Shown here in pieces: positions 16,848 to 25,186 of a stretch of 64,000 nt of DNA. The notes below the pieces were generated by a model, which did not search any database, was not told the DNA's origin, and worked only from the letters and a program-made list of their open reading frames with translations. This DNA comes from DAISKN01 sp963716925 (GTDB lineage Bacteria > Acidobacteriota > Vicinamibacteria > Marinacidobacterales > SMYC01): contig CAVQUX010000014.1 in NCBI GenBank assembly GCA_963716925.1, forward strand, positions 310,001 to 374,000, read 5' to 3'. Made by a program: the position numbers and the translations under genes. The first letter of the stretch is position 1; the number at the start of each line of letters is the position of its first letter.

Positions 16848-17112
16848 GGCGGAGGAGATCGGCGAGGCGTTCGTGAGCGCCGAGGTCCCGCCGCCGATCG
16901 TCGGGACTAGGCCAGCGAGGATGCTGCGAGAGGACCTGACGCCGCAGCTCCTCGGCGATGCGGAACGCCTCGATCGGTCCGAGGCGCGCGATACGCTCGC
17001 CCCAATAGGCGTCTTTGGCCTCCCGAGCCGCGCCCCAATCTCGAGCGACGTACTCGCGGATCCCTCGTGCAATCACGCGTAAATCGTAGCGCGTCGCTTC
17101 CCCGGACTGCAA
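16822..17112 (-). CDS. Partner protein of the nucleotidyltransferase (antitoxin-like)
   Basis: A 96-residue protein with the helical pattern RLGPIEAFRIAEELRRQV followed by HPRWPSPDDRRRDL. From memory this pattern occurs in small proteins encoded directly upstream of AbiEii/DUF6036-type nucleotidyltransferases. The 3' end overlaps the nucleotidyltransferase start, as in a toxin-antitoxin-like pair. Its biochemical role is not established. It lies between the esterase scar and the ankyrin gene, in the slot occupied by the cupin gene in the left copy. Confidence 0.6.
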   Translation of the reverse strand: MQSGEATRYDLRVIARGIREYVARDWGAAREAKDAYWGERIARLGPIEAFRIAEELRRQVLSQHPRWPSPDDRRRDLGAHERLADLLRRARPTRRP

Positions 17113-17211
17113 CAGCCGCGTGGGATGGCATCTCGACTTCGGGCCTCCTGAAAGCGGTCGGGGCTGAATGGAAGTGGGGCAAGGATGCCGATTTCGCCCG
17201 GTTCGAGTTGA

Positions 17212-17263
17212 CGATTCAGCCGCTCAGCAGGAAACGCACTTGTGGTTGTTCTTGGAGCCTAGC
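17212..17263 (-). repeat. Ankyrin gene 3' end (52-bp perfect repeat, copy 2)
   Basis: Identical to 10915-10966. In this copy the bases form the true 3' end of the ankyrin gene (12 final codons, stop and 12 bases beyond). Confidence 0.93.
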
Positions 17264-19026
17264 TTCTCCAGGAGCGCCACCGTCTCCGGGAACGGCTGGA
17301 CGCGCTGCACGGGTCCGTTCGCCATGTCGGCCACGGTCTGGCCTTCGCGGTTCACCCGGGTGACGTCCGCGCCCTTCGAGACGAGATAGAGAATCATCTC
17401 GTTGTCGCCGCGAGATGCGGCGTGATGAAGAGCGGTATTGCCCTCGTGGTCGACGGCGTTCACGTCCGCTCCGCAATCCTCGATGAGGTACTTCGCCGCC
17501 CGGAAGAGCCCCGCCGGGTGGTGGCGATGGGAGTTCGCGGCGAACCCCTCCCCGTAGCCCACGCCCGCCGCGGCCTGGAGCGGCGTCACCCCCGGTCCTC
17601 CGACCGGGACCGGAGGAAGCCCCGAGAGATCCTTCGTTTCGCGGGTCCCGTCGCCCGTCCGGGGACGTCCGGCAGGCTTCACCGTGGGTATGTTCGGATC
17701 CGCTCCGTGCTTTTTCAGGAGCTCCATGGCCTCGACGTCACCGGCATAGGCGGCGCGCCAGAACGGGGTCGCGCCCCCCTCGTCGACTCCGGAGAGATCG
17801 AAGTTGTATCCCGAGTACCAGATCTTCTTCTTCAGACGGACGTTCGGGTCGGCCCCCTTGTCGAGGAGCGCCTGCATGAAGTCGAGATACGAGAGCTTCT
17901 GCTGCATGTAGGCCCGAGGCTGCGGATAGAGCGCCTTCGGCGCCCAGGTCACGTTCACCGCGGCGTAGAGAGGAGTGGCCCCCGCCTCGCTGGCTAGGTT
18001 CGGGTCGGCGCCCAGATCGAGGAGAGCCTTTCCGAGGTCGAAGTGCCCGTTGATCGTCGCGATCAGAAGCGGGCTGGTCTTGTCACCGGTGCTGACGGCA
18101 TTGACGTCGGCTCCCGCCTCGAGCAGGGCCAGGACCGTCTCGGTGTGTCCCTGACGGGCCGCGAGATGGAGCGCGGTCATTCCGCCTTGATTCCCGACGA
18201 GCTGGCCGTAGGTCAGGGCCTTCGGCTCGTCGTCTTTCTTCCCGGGATCGCCCCCGGGGCGCATCCAGCCGAAGAGCTTCCCGAAGACGTTTCCTCCCGA
18301 CGCCTTCTTCTCTTCCTCACCCTCGCCGTCTTCCTGCGCGCGCCCTCCCTGGCCCTGCGCGAAGACGCCGAACTTCTCCTGGCGCTTTCGCCTGAGCTCG
18401 CGGTGCTCCTTCTCGATAGCCGCCGCATCCACCACTTTCGTCGACAGGGTGACGTCGGCTCCGCGCTTCACCAGCAGATCCACCACCGGGGCGCGATCGT
18501 AGGCGGAGGCGAACATCAGCGCCGTCTGGCCCATCGCCGATTCCGTCGCATTGATGGACGCCCCGCGATCGAGGAGCGCCGTGACCGCGTCGGTGCTTCC
18601 CGACGCGGCCGCGAGCATCAGAGCCGTGGTGCCGTTCGTGGTGGCGTCGTTCGGGTTGGCGCCCGCTTCGAGCAGGTTCGAGACCATCGACGCCTGTCCG
18701 CTCTTCGACGCGAGGAGGAGCGGCGTAAAAGCTGCGAGCCGGGTCGAGGCTTTCACGTTCGCTCCGGCGTAGATCAGCATCTTCGCCAGGTCGATGTCGC
18801 CGGAAAGCGCCGCCCAGTGAAGGGCGGTCATGCCGTCTCCCTGGGCCGCGTTCACGTCGACGCCCTGCTGCAACAGCTCGCGCACCGTCTCGTGCTCACC
18901 CGCCATCGCCGCGTCGGCGACCGGGGTCTTGCCGTTGGGAATGTCGCCGGGCGACGCCGCCAGCAGCGTCAGCGACAAGAGTCCGATGATCGATGACCGA
19001 ACGACGTTCGCTCTACCTACTCGCAT
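17224..19026 (-). CDS. Exported ankyrin-repeat protein
   Basis: A 600-residue protein starting MRVGRANVVRSSIIGLLSLT (signal peptide) and made of ankyrin repeats. Clear units include DGMTALHWAALSGDIDLAKM, GQTALMFASAYDRAPVVDLL, GMTALHLAARQGHTETVLAL and GNTALHHAASRGDNEMILYL. A charged insert (EDGEGEEEKK) lies near residues 235-260. The C-terminus KNNHKCVSC is distinctive and, from memory, typical of ankyrin proteins encoded beside DUF1552 and DUF1592 genes. Likely a periplasmic protein-interaction module for that complex. The 3' end is duplicated at 10915. Confidence 0.9.
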   Translation of the reverse strand: MRVGRANVVRSSIIGLLSLTLLAASPGDIPNGKTPVADAAMAGEHETVRELLQQGVDVNAAQGDGMTALHWAALSGDIDLAKMLIYAGANVKASTRLAAFTPLLLASKSGQASMVSNLLEAGANPNDATTNGTTALMLAAASGSTDAVTALLDRGASINATESAMGQTALMFASAYDRAPVVDLLVKRGADVTLSTKVVDAAAIEKEHRELRRKRQEKFGVFAQGQGGRAQEDGEGEEEKKASGGNVFGKLFGWMRPGGDPGKKDDEPKALTYGQLVGNQGGMTALHLAARQGHTETVLALLEAGADVNAVSTGDKTSPLLIATINGHFDLGKALLDLGADPNLASEAGATPLYAAVNVTWAPKALYPQPRAYMQQKLSYLDFMQALLDKGADPNVRLKKKIWYSGYNFDLSGVDEGGATPFWRAAYAGDVEAMELLKKHGADPNIPTVKPAGRPRTGDGTRETKDLSGLPPVPVGGPGVTPLQAAAGVGYGEGFAANSHRHHPAGLFRAAKYLIEDCGADVNAVDHEGNTALHHAASRGDNEMILYLVSKGADVTRVNREGQTVADMANGPVQRVQPFPETVALLEKLGSKNNHKCVSC

Positions 19027-19037
19027 GAGCCCGCTCC

Positions 19038-20418
19038 TCAGATCGCGACTTCCCCGGTGCTGTCGCCGAAGCTCTCCAGGTCGTCGAGCCCGAGCCGGTG
19101 CAGCACCGAAAGCATCGCGTTCGCCATCGGGGTGCCGTCCGCGGTCTTCACGTGCAGATTCCCCTTCAGCGCGCCGTTCGCGTGACCCGCGAGGAACAAC
19201 GGACACCGCTTGTGGTTGTGGACGTTCGGATCGCCCATCGGCGAGCCGTAGAGGACCAGGGTGTTGTCCAGGAGGTTGGTCTCGCCCTCGCGCGTCGTCT
19301 TCAGCTTCTCGAGCAGGTAGGGAACGATGCTCACGTGGTACTGGTTGATCTTGGCAAACTCCTCGATCCGCTTCTCGTGGTCGCGGTGATGGGAGGCGGG
19401 GTGGAAGGCGGTCGAGACACCGCTCTCCGGATAGACGCGTCCCGAGCCGTCGCGCCCCATCTTGAACGAGAAGACGCGGGTCATGTCGGTCATGAACGCG
19501 AGCACCTGGAGATCGAACATGATCTTGACGTGCTCGTCGAAGGAATCGGGAACGCCGATCGGCGCGCCCGGAAGCTCTCGCGCTTCCCCGCTCGCGTTCC
19601 GCTCTTCCGTCTTCTGGATCCGACGCTCGATCTCGCGGACGTTCTCGAGGTAGTCGCTCAGCCGCGCCCGGTCCGTCGGTCCCAGCTCTTTCTGGACCCT
19701 CGAAATCTCCCCGGTGATCCAGTCGAGGATGCTCTTGTCCGTTCGCCGGCGCGCGGCCCGCTCTTCCGGCGTTCCGCCGTCGCCGAAGAGCTGGTCGAAG
19801 ACCACCCGCGGGTCGCGGATCATCGGCAGCGGATCCGTGGGCGACGCCCAGCTGATGGTGTCGGTGTAGACGCAGGAGTAGCCGTAGGAGCAGCCGCCCG
19901 CCTGGTCGACGTTCTCGATGCGAAAGCTGCATCGACGGGATGGGCGTCTCCTGTCCGAACTTCTGCGCGTAGATCTGATCGAGGGACGTTCCGGCGAGGA
20001 CGTCGGATCCCTCGGTCTGCTTCGGATGCGACTGCGTCAGGAACACCGCGCTCGCGCGGAAGTGGTCGCCGCCGATCTCGGGAAGCGTGAAGGCCTCGGC
20101 GTTCTTCACGTCGGTGTTGCTGACGATGGTGAGGTAGTCGCGATAGGGCTCGAGCGAGCTCAAGCTGGTCGGCGTGAGATCGAACGCGCTCCCCTCCGCG
20201 GCCGGCGACCACAGGTTCTTCTCGAGCCCGAACTTGGTGCTGCCCGCGGCGCCGTGCACCATCTCGATCGCGACCAGTCGGGTTCTTTCTCCGCCGGCGG
20301 CGGTCTTCGCCCACGCCCGCCGGGCGGGCAACATCGCTTCCAGGAACGGCAGCGCCACCGAAGCCCCCATGCCGCGAAGCAGAGTGCGGCGGGACATGTG
20401 TTTCTTCGTGATGAACAT
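19038..20418 (-). pseudogene. DUF1552 protein, frameshifted
   Basis: Tat-type start (SRRTLLRGMGASVALPFLEA) after an AGGAGG site, then FGLEKNLWSPAAEG and SNTDVKNAEAF; the frame breaks after PSMQLS. The other frame resumes within a few codons (ENVDQAGGCSYGYSCVYTDT, MIRDPRVVFDQLFG) and runs to the stop at 19038 with typical DUF1552 segments such as ENVREIERRIQ and LVLYGSPMGDPNVHNH. One extra base near 19920 explains it. It is either a recent inactivating indel or a consensus error. Family function unknown; it is usually paired with DUF1592. 11 bases precede the ankyrin start. Confidence 0.88.
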
Positions 20419-20448
20419 TGCCTGGACCTCCTGACGGCTTACGTCGAC

Positions 20449-22879
20449 TTACTGGAAGTCGGTCGCAACCGGCTCGAGAACCCTGGTCATTTGGAACGCC
20501 GGGCTTCCCACGATTCCCTTGATGAACGACGAAATGCGGTAGTCGTTCGCCTTGGCCTCTCGCACGATCGCGCGGACCGTCGGCATGTCGTAGTACTCGA
20601 CTCTCCGGCCGAGCGCGTAGGTCATGAGGCTCTCGGTGAAGGTCGTGACGAACACGTCCTGATGCTTCAGGAGCACCTGGCGGAGACCGGCGGGACCGTC
20701 GAGCGGCGTCCCGTCGTAGAGCTCGCCGACGCGTCCACGGGTACGCCGTTGTCCTTGATTCGCCAGGCTCCGGTCACGTCGAAGTTCTCGAGCGCGAGAC
20801 CGAGCGGATCGATGACCACGTGGCAGGAGGTGCACGCCGGGTTCGCGCGGTGCAGCTCCATCGCTCGCGGACCGAGAGAGCTTTCCCATGCGCCTGGTCC
20901 GTAGTCTCCTCGAGAGGGGGCACGTTCGGCGGCGGCGGGGGCGGCGGCGATCCCAGCAGGACCTCCATAACCCACTTGCCCCGAATCACGGGCGAAGTGC
21001 GGTCCGCGACCGACGTCAAGGTCAGGACACTCCCCTGGCCCAGGATGCCGCGACGGGCGTCTCCCTCGAGCTTCACCCGTCGGAACTGGCTTCCGGTCAC
21101 GTTCGGGATGCCGTAGTGCCGGGCGAGGCGCTCGTTCACGAACGTGTAGTCCGCGGTCAGGATCTCGAGCACGCTCCGATCCTCGCGCACGAGGTTCTCG
21201 AAGAAGAGCTCGGTCTCTCGCTTCAGAGCGGTCGCGAGCGTGTCGTCGTACAGAGGATAGAGAAGGTAGTCGGGATGCATCCCGTCGAGGTCCTGAAGCC
21301 GCAGCCACTGCGACGCGAACCGGGTGGCGAGCGCGTCGGAGCGCGGATCGGCGAGCATGCGCCGCACCTGTCGGTCGAGCACCGCCGGGTCGGACAGCAG
21401 CCCCCGGGTCGCGACCTTGACCAGCTCCTCGTCCGGAACGGTGGCCCAGAGGAAGAACGACAGACGGGACGCGAGCTCCAAATCGTTCAGGCGATGAATT
21501 CCCCCGGCCTCGACGGCCTCGGGCGCCGCCTCGAGGCGGAATACGAAATGGGGGCTCGCGAGGATCGCCTGGAGCGCCGTCCGCACTCCCGATTCGAAAT
21601 CTCCCTCGGCGGCGCCCGCCTCGTAGAACGACATGAGCCCTTCGACGTCCGATTCGTTCACGGGCCTCCGGTAGGCTTTGGAGGCGAGCTCGGAGACGAT
21701 CCGCTGCGCGCACGGCCTCTCGTCCTCCGCCGAGGTCGGCCGGCAGGTGAAGATCTTCCGGCGGCTCACGGTATCCGATATCCCTGTGACGCCGTGCGGT
21801 CCGTTGATGCGGAACTCGCGCAGGTGGGGGAGAGCCTTGACGCCGTAGTCCGTTCCGATGGTGGTGTCGGCGAGAGTGTGATCGATCGGAGCCATCAGGT
21901 CGTCGACCGGGCTCTCGAACCTCTGGAGGAACGCGGCCGACACCCGGTGGGGGCCCGCCTTGACGGAGACCGACGGGGTCTCCATGTTCATTCCGTTCGG
22001 ATCGGACTCGTCCATCATCGGGTCGATGTCGAGGAGCGCCACCCGCTCCCCTTCGATCGAGATCTCGATCTGCTCCCCTTTGACCGCCGCTCCGTAAAGC
22101 TGACCGGTGGGGCTCCCGTGCAGCATCATCTTGAAGACGTACTGGCCGTCGGCGGGGAAGTGATGCACGACCGAGATCCCGCCGCGCGTCCCGAAGGGCG
22201 CGCCCTCGACGCGCTGCATCTGCGATGCGGTGCGCGGGATCTTGTAGGTGGCTTCGGTCGGACCCGTGTCGGGATCCCCCACCGCGAGGCGGCTGATCTT
22301 GCCCGCGGCCCGCAGGTAGCCTTCCATGAGCGTCGGCGACATCGTCTGGACGTCCGCGACGTTGTCGAACCCATGGCTGATGGTGTCCGGGGGCAGAAAC
22401 GCGGTGACGTCCACGTCGAGTCCGACGAGTTCGTGGATCGAGCGCGCATACTCGGCGCGGTTCAGCCTCTGGAACGTCCTTCCTCCGGGGTTCGGGCTCT
22501 TCGCCGCCGCCTCGTCGATGCGCTCCTCGAGAGTCCGCGCGAGGTCCGCGATCTCGGCGGGATCGGGCTGCGGAGCGAAGGAGGGGGGCATCATTCCGGC
22601 GCGGAGCTTCCGGATCATCTTTTCGGCGACAGGGGCCTTCTCTTCGGCGCGGCTGACGTCGAACGACTCGAGCGAGAAACCCGCGGTCATCGCGGCATCG
22701 CTGTGGCACATGACGCAGTAGTCGCCGACCAGGGCGTTCTGCGTTTCGTAGGAGCCGGACGGCGCCGTCTCCGAAGCGGCGGCGGCCCCCACCGGCAGGA
22801 GGACGAGAATGGCGCGTAAAATATTGTAACAATTAGGCTTGAGCAAGGAGCCCACCGATCGTGTTCCGGGCGAGAACAC
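20449..22879 (-). pseudogene. DUF1592/DUF1588/DUF1585 cytochrome-like protein, two frameshifts
   Basis: Planctomycete-type cytochrome-like protein. It has an N-terminal heme motif C-V-M-C-H, a DUF1587-like part (RLNRAEYARSIHELVGLDVD), DUF1592 (LASRLSFFLWATVPDEEL), DUF1588 with the PPPPPPPNVPPLEE linker, and C-terminal DUF1585 (YYDMPTVRAIVREAKANDYR). Single-base deletions near 20862 (GCGATGG where GCGAATGG is expected, before MELHRANPACTSCH) and near 20726 (GG for GGG, before GELYDGTPLDG) split it into three frames. Both deletions shorten base runs, so consensus errors are possible. The start is uncertain. Upstream gene of the DUF1552-ankyrin operon. Confidence 0.87.
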
Positions 22880-22893
22880 GCCTTCCCGATGGT

Positions 22894-22924
22894 ATTATCC
22901 GCCGTTCCCTCCTCCCCTTGTCAA
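22894..22924 (-). promoter_or_regulatory. Sigma70-like promoter for the DUF1592 operon
   Basis: On the minus strand, a perfect TTGACA (22919-22924) is followed after 19 bases by GATAAT (22894-22899). The spacer is 2 bases longer than optimal. It lies just upstream of the DUF1592 gene and just after a perfect TCCCCCG/CGGGGGA dyad (22925-22940). Confidence 0.5.
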
Positions 22925-23063
22925 TCCCCCGTTCGGGGGATCTCCTTCTCGGCCTTGCTCTTGGCGCTCGTGTGCATAAGTTGAAGATGGCGCGGAAAAG
23001 ATCCTCATCGCGAACGGACCCGGATGGGGTTGGTGGCTAATCGAGGGACGGAAGCACTTCCGA

Positions 23064-23978
23064 TCAGCTTCTTCGAACCAGAATCACCCCGAATATCGTG
23101 ACCGCGCCTCCCGTGAGGGCGAGGAGGCTCGGCGTTTCGCCGAGAACGAGAAATCCGATACCGAGGGCGAGCGCGGGAACGAGATAGAGATAGCCCACGG
23201 CCCGGGAGACCGACATCTTCGAAACGATGTAGGCCCAGGCCACGTAGGCGAAGCAGGAGGGTCCGACTCCGAGGAACAGCACCACGAGCGTCGAGGAAAG
23301 AGGAGCTTGCCGCGCGGTCGAGGCGAGCTCCGGGAGGAAAACGGAGAGAAGAAGAGTCCCGCACCAGATCGATCTCGTGGTGAGATCGAGCGCTCCGAAG
23401 CGCCGGAGCATGGGTTTCTGGAGCGCGAAGTAGAACGCCTGGACCACCGCCGCCAGGAGCACCAGGAGGGCGCCCTTGTCGAGGGTGAGACCGTTCGCGG
23501 CGCCGAGAGCGACCATCGAGGCCCCGCAGAACGCGACCGCGAGTCCGAAGCCGCCGCGGGGAGACAGCCTCTCGCCGAGGAACAGCACCGCGAGGAGCAC
23601 GGTGAAGAGGGGCGTGGTGTTCACCAGGAGGCTCGCGGCGCCCGCTTCGACCGTCTGCTCGCCGAAATTGAGAGCGATGTGGTAGCCGAAGACCCCGGTG
23701 GCGCCGAGAGCGAGGAACGCTCCCCAGTCCTTCAGCGAGGGGATTCGGTTGGAGGACGGCGCTTTCTTCCAGAGGGCATAGCCCCCGAGAAGGAAGGACG
23801 AGATGAGAAAGCGGAGAAGCGCGAGCGAGCCCGGAGGGTAGTGCCGGACGGCGTAGCGGATCCCGACGAAGGCCGAGGACCACAGCAGAAGGGTCAGCCC
23901 GAGGACGACGACCAGGCTCGCATCGCTCCTCTGGGAGCGATCGGCGGCGGCCGCCAGAGGAATCGAGCTCACGGCCAT
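23064..23978 (-). CDS. EamA-family (DMT) transporter
   Basis: A 304-residue integral membrane protein with about ten hydrophobic helices arranged as two EamA repeats (VVLGLTLLLWSSAFVGIRYA opening the first; a second repeat from about residue 165). Members of this drug/metabolite transporter superfamily export amino acids, metabolites or toxic compounds; the substrate is not predictable. Divergent from the VOC gene at 24091 across a 112-base region with an 8+8 dyad, so both may share regulation. Confidence 0.9.
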   Translation of the reverse strand: MAVSSIPLAAAADRSQRSDASLVVVLGLTLLLWSSAFVGIRYAVRHYPPGSLALLRFLISSFLLGGYALWKKAPSSNRIPSLKDWGAFLALGATGVFGYHIALNFGEQTVEAGAASLLVNTTPLFTVLLAVLFLGERLSPRGGFGLAVAFCGASMVALGAANGLTLDKGALLVLLAAVVQAFYFALQKPMLRRFGALDLTTRSIWCGTLLLSVFLPELASTARQAPLSSTLVVLFLGVGPSCFAYVAWAYIVSKMSVSRAVGYLYLVPALALGIGFLVLGETPSLLALTGGAVTIFGVILVRRS

Positions 23979-24031
23979 GGAGCCTTTCTAGCGTGGCGAG
24001 GTGCGAGGGAGAAAATGATCCAGTGCATTGT

Positions 24032-24055
24032 CTCCTGACGCCAGGTTGTCAGGAG
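24032..24055. promoter_or_regulatory. Inverted repeat, candidate operator of the VOC/WYL locus
   Basis: CTCCTGAC and GTCAGGAG form a perfect 8-bp dyad with an 8-base spacer between the divergent EamA and VOC genes, 36 bases before the VOC start. The spacing suits a dimeric helix-turn-helix regulator, most simply the WYL-domain regulator encoded just downstream. Confidence 0.55.
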
Positions 24056-24090
24056 GCCGGGTGCATGCTTCCTCTCGAAGGAGAACCCAA

Positions 24091-24450
24091 ATGAAGCATC
24101 CGGTAGTCTGGTTCGAAGTGATGGGCGAGAACGGCGAGGGCTTGCGGTCCTTTTATGGGCGGCTCTTCGATTGGAAGATCGACGCGGCCAACCCCATGAA
24201 GTACGGCCTGGTGGAGGCGCCGAACGGCCGTGGCATTCCCGGCGGAGTCGGACAGCTCGACGGCAAGCCGTATCCGAAGGTCACGTTCTACGTATCGACC
24301 GCCTCCATCGAGCGCTCGCTGGACAAGGCGAAGGATCTCGGGGGCCGGGTCCTGATGCAGAGGACGGTCCTGGCCGGCGGGCCGGTTCTGGGGATGTTCG
24401 CCGACCCGGAAGGAAACGCGATCGGGCTCGTGGAAGAGCAGGACGCGTGA
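24091..24450 (+). CDS. VOC-superfamily (glyoxalase-like) protein
   Basis: A 119-residue single VOC domain: VVWFEVMGENGEGLRSFYGRLFDW at the start and GMFADPEGNAIGLVEE at the end, the two hallmark edges of a glyoxalase/bleomycin-resistance module. The Shine-Dalgarno AAGGAGAA supports this ATG. VOC proteins bind metals and catalyse isomerisation, dioxygenation or sequestration; the substrate is not known. The WYL regulator follows by 28 bases in the same direction, a frequent pairing. Confidence 0.87.
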   Translation: MKHPVVWFEVMGENGEGLRSFYGRLFDWKIDAANPMKYGLVEAPNGRGIPGGVGQLDGKPYPKVTFYVSTASIERSLDKAKDLGGRVLMQRTVLAGGPVLGMFADPEGNAIGLVEEQDA

Positions 24451-24478
24451 GGCACCCGGGCGTAGGATAGGCGGTGCC

Positions 24479-25183
24479 GTGCGCCGCGCCGACCGACTCT
24501 TCCAGATCATCCAGTGGCTCCGCGGGCGAAGGCGGGCCGTCACCGCCGCCTGGCTCGCGGAGCAACTGGGTGTCTCGGAGCGCACCGTCTACCGGGACAT
24601 CCGGGATCTGATGGCTTCGGGGACTCCCATCGAGGGGGAAGCGGGAGTGGGCTATCGACTGAGTCGCGAGTACGACCTTCCGCCGCTGATGTTCGACCCG
24701 GAGGAGCTGGAGGCGCTGGTTCTCGGCGCCCGCCTCGCGGCGGCCGTTCTGGACGACTCCCTGGTCCGCCCGGCGCGCTCGGCGCTCTCCAAGGTGGAGG
24801 CTGCCCTTCCGGCGCACCTTCGGTCGAAGCTGAGCCGGCCGCCGCTGTTCGCTCCGAGGACGGGAGCGGCCCGCGCGGGCTCCGACGCGCTTCTTTCGAT
24901 TCGAACGGCGATGGGCGAGCGCAGGAAGGTTCGCCTGCGCTACCAGAACGAGAAAGGCGAGGAGTCCGAGCGCGTCGTGCGGCCGCTCGGCGCGTTCTTC
25001 TGGGGAAAGAGCTGGACCGTCGCCGGATGGTGCGAGCTCAGGAACGACTTCCGCAATTTCCGGCTCGATCGGATCGTCGGCCTCACCGCGACCGAGGAGA
25101 CGTTCGAGGACGAGCCCGGTCGCCGCCTTCGGGACTACCTGCGTCAGGTAGGGGATTTCGCCGAGCGCATCCTCGACGAGTGA
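24479..25183 (+). CDS. WYL-domain (YafY-type) transcriptional regulator
   Basis: A 234-residue regulator from a GTG start. Residues 1-60 are an HTH_11-type winged helix (LAEQLGVSERTVYRDIRDLM). A helical linker and the WYL domain follow (VRLRYQNEKGEESERVVRPLGAFFWGKSW, abridged), with a C-terminal extension. YafY-type regulators respond to unknown ligands and control adjacent small enzymes. The dyad at 24032 is its candidate binding site. It converges with the fumarase gene, with only three bases between stops. Confidence 0.9.
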   Translation: MRRADRLFQIIQWLRGRRRAVTAAWLAEQLGVSERTVYRDIRDLMASGTPIEGEAGVGYRLSREYDLPPLMFDPEELEALVLGARLAAAVLDDSLVRPARSALSKVEAALPAHLRSKLSRPPLFAPRTGAARAGSDALLSIRTAMGERRKVRLRYQNEKGEESERVVRPLGAFFWGKSWTVAGWCELRNDFRNFRLDRIVGLTATEETFEDEPGRRLRDYLRQVGDFAERILDE

Positions 25184-25186
25184 AGT

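Noticed and set aside
17224..20418. A single 1064-residue reading frame covering DUF1552 and ankyrin parts
   Set aside because: The middle section is arginine-rich nonsense in frame with the ankyrin gene only because of the indel near 19920. The two genes have separate starts and signals.
20888..22819. A long open plus-strand frame of 643 codons
   Set aside because: Antisense shadow of the DUF1592 gene, with arginine/glycine-rich composition and no family features.
22925..22940. TCCCCCG/CGGGGGA hairpin as terminator of the EamA gene
   Set aside because: The loop is only two bases and no T-run follows on the minus strand; it lies more than 120 bases past the stop and next to a promoter-like element.
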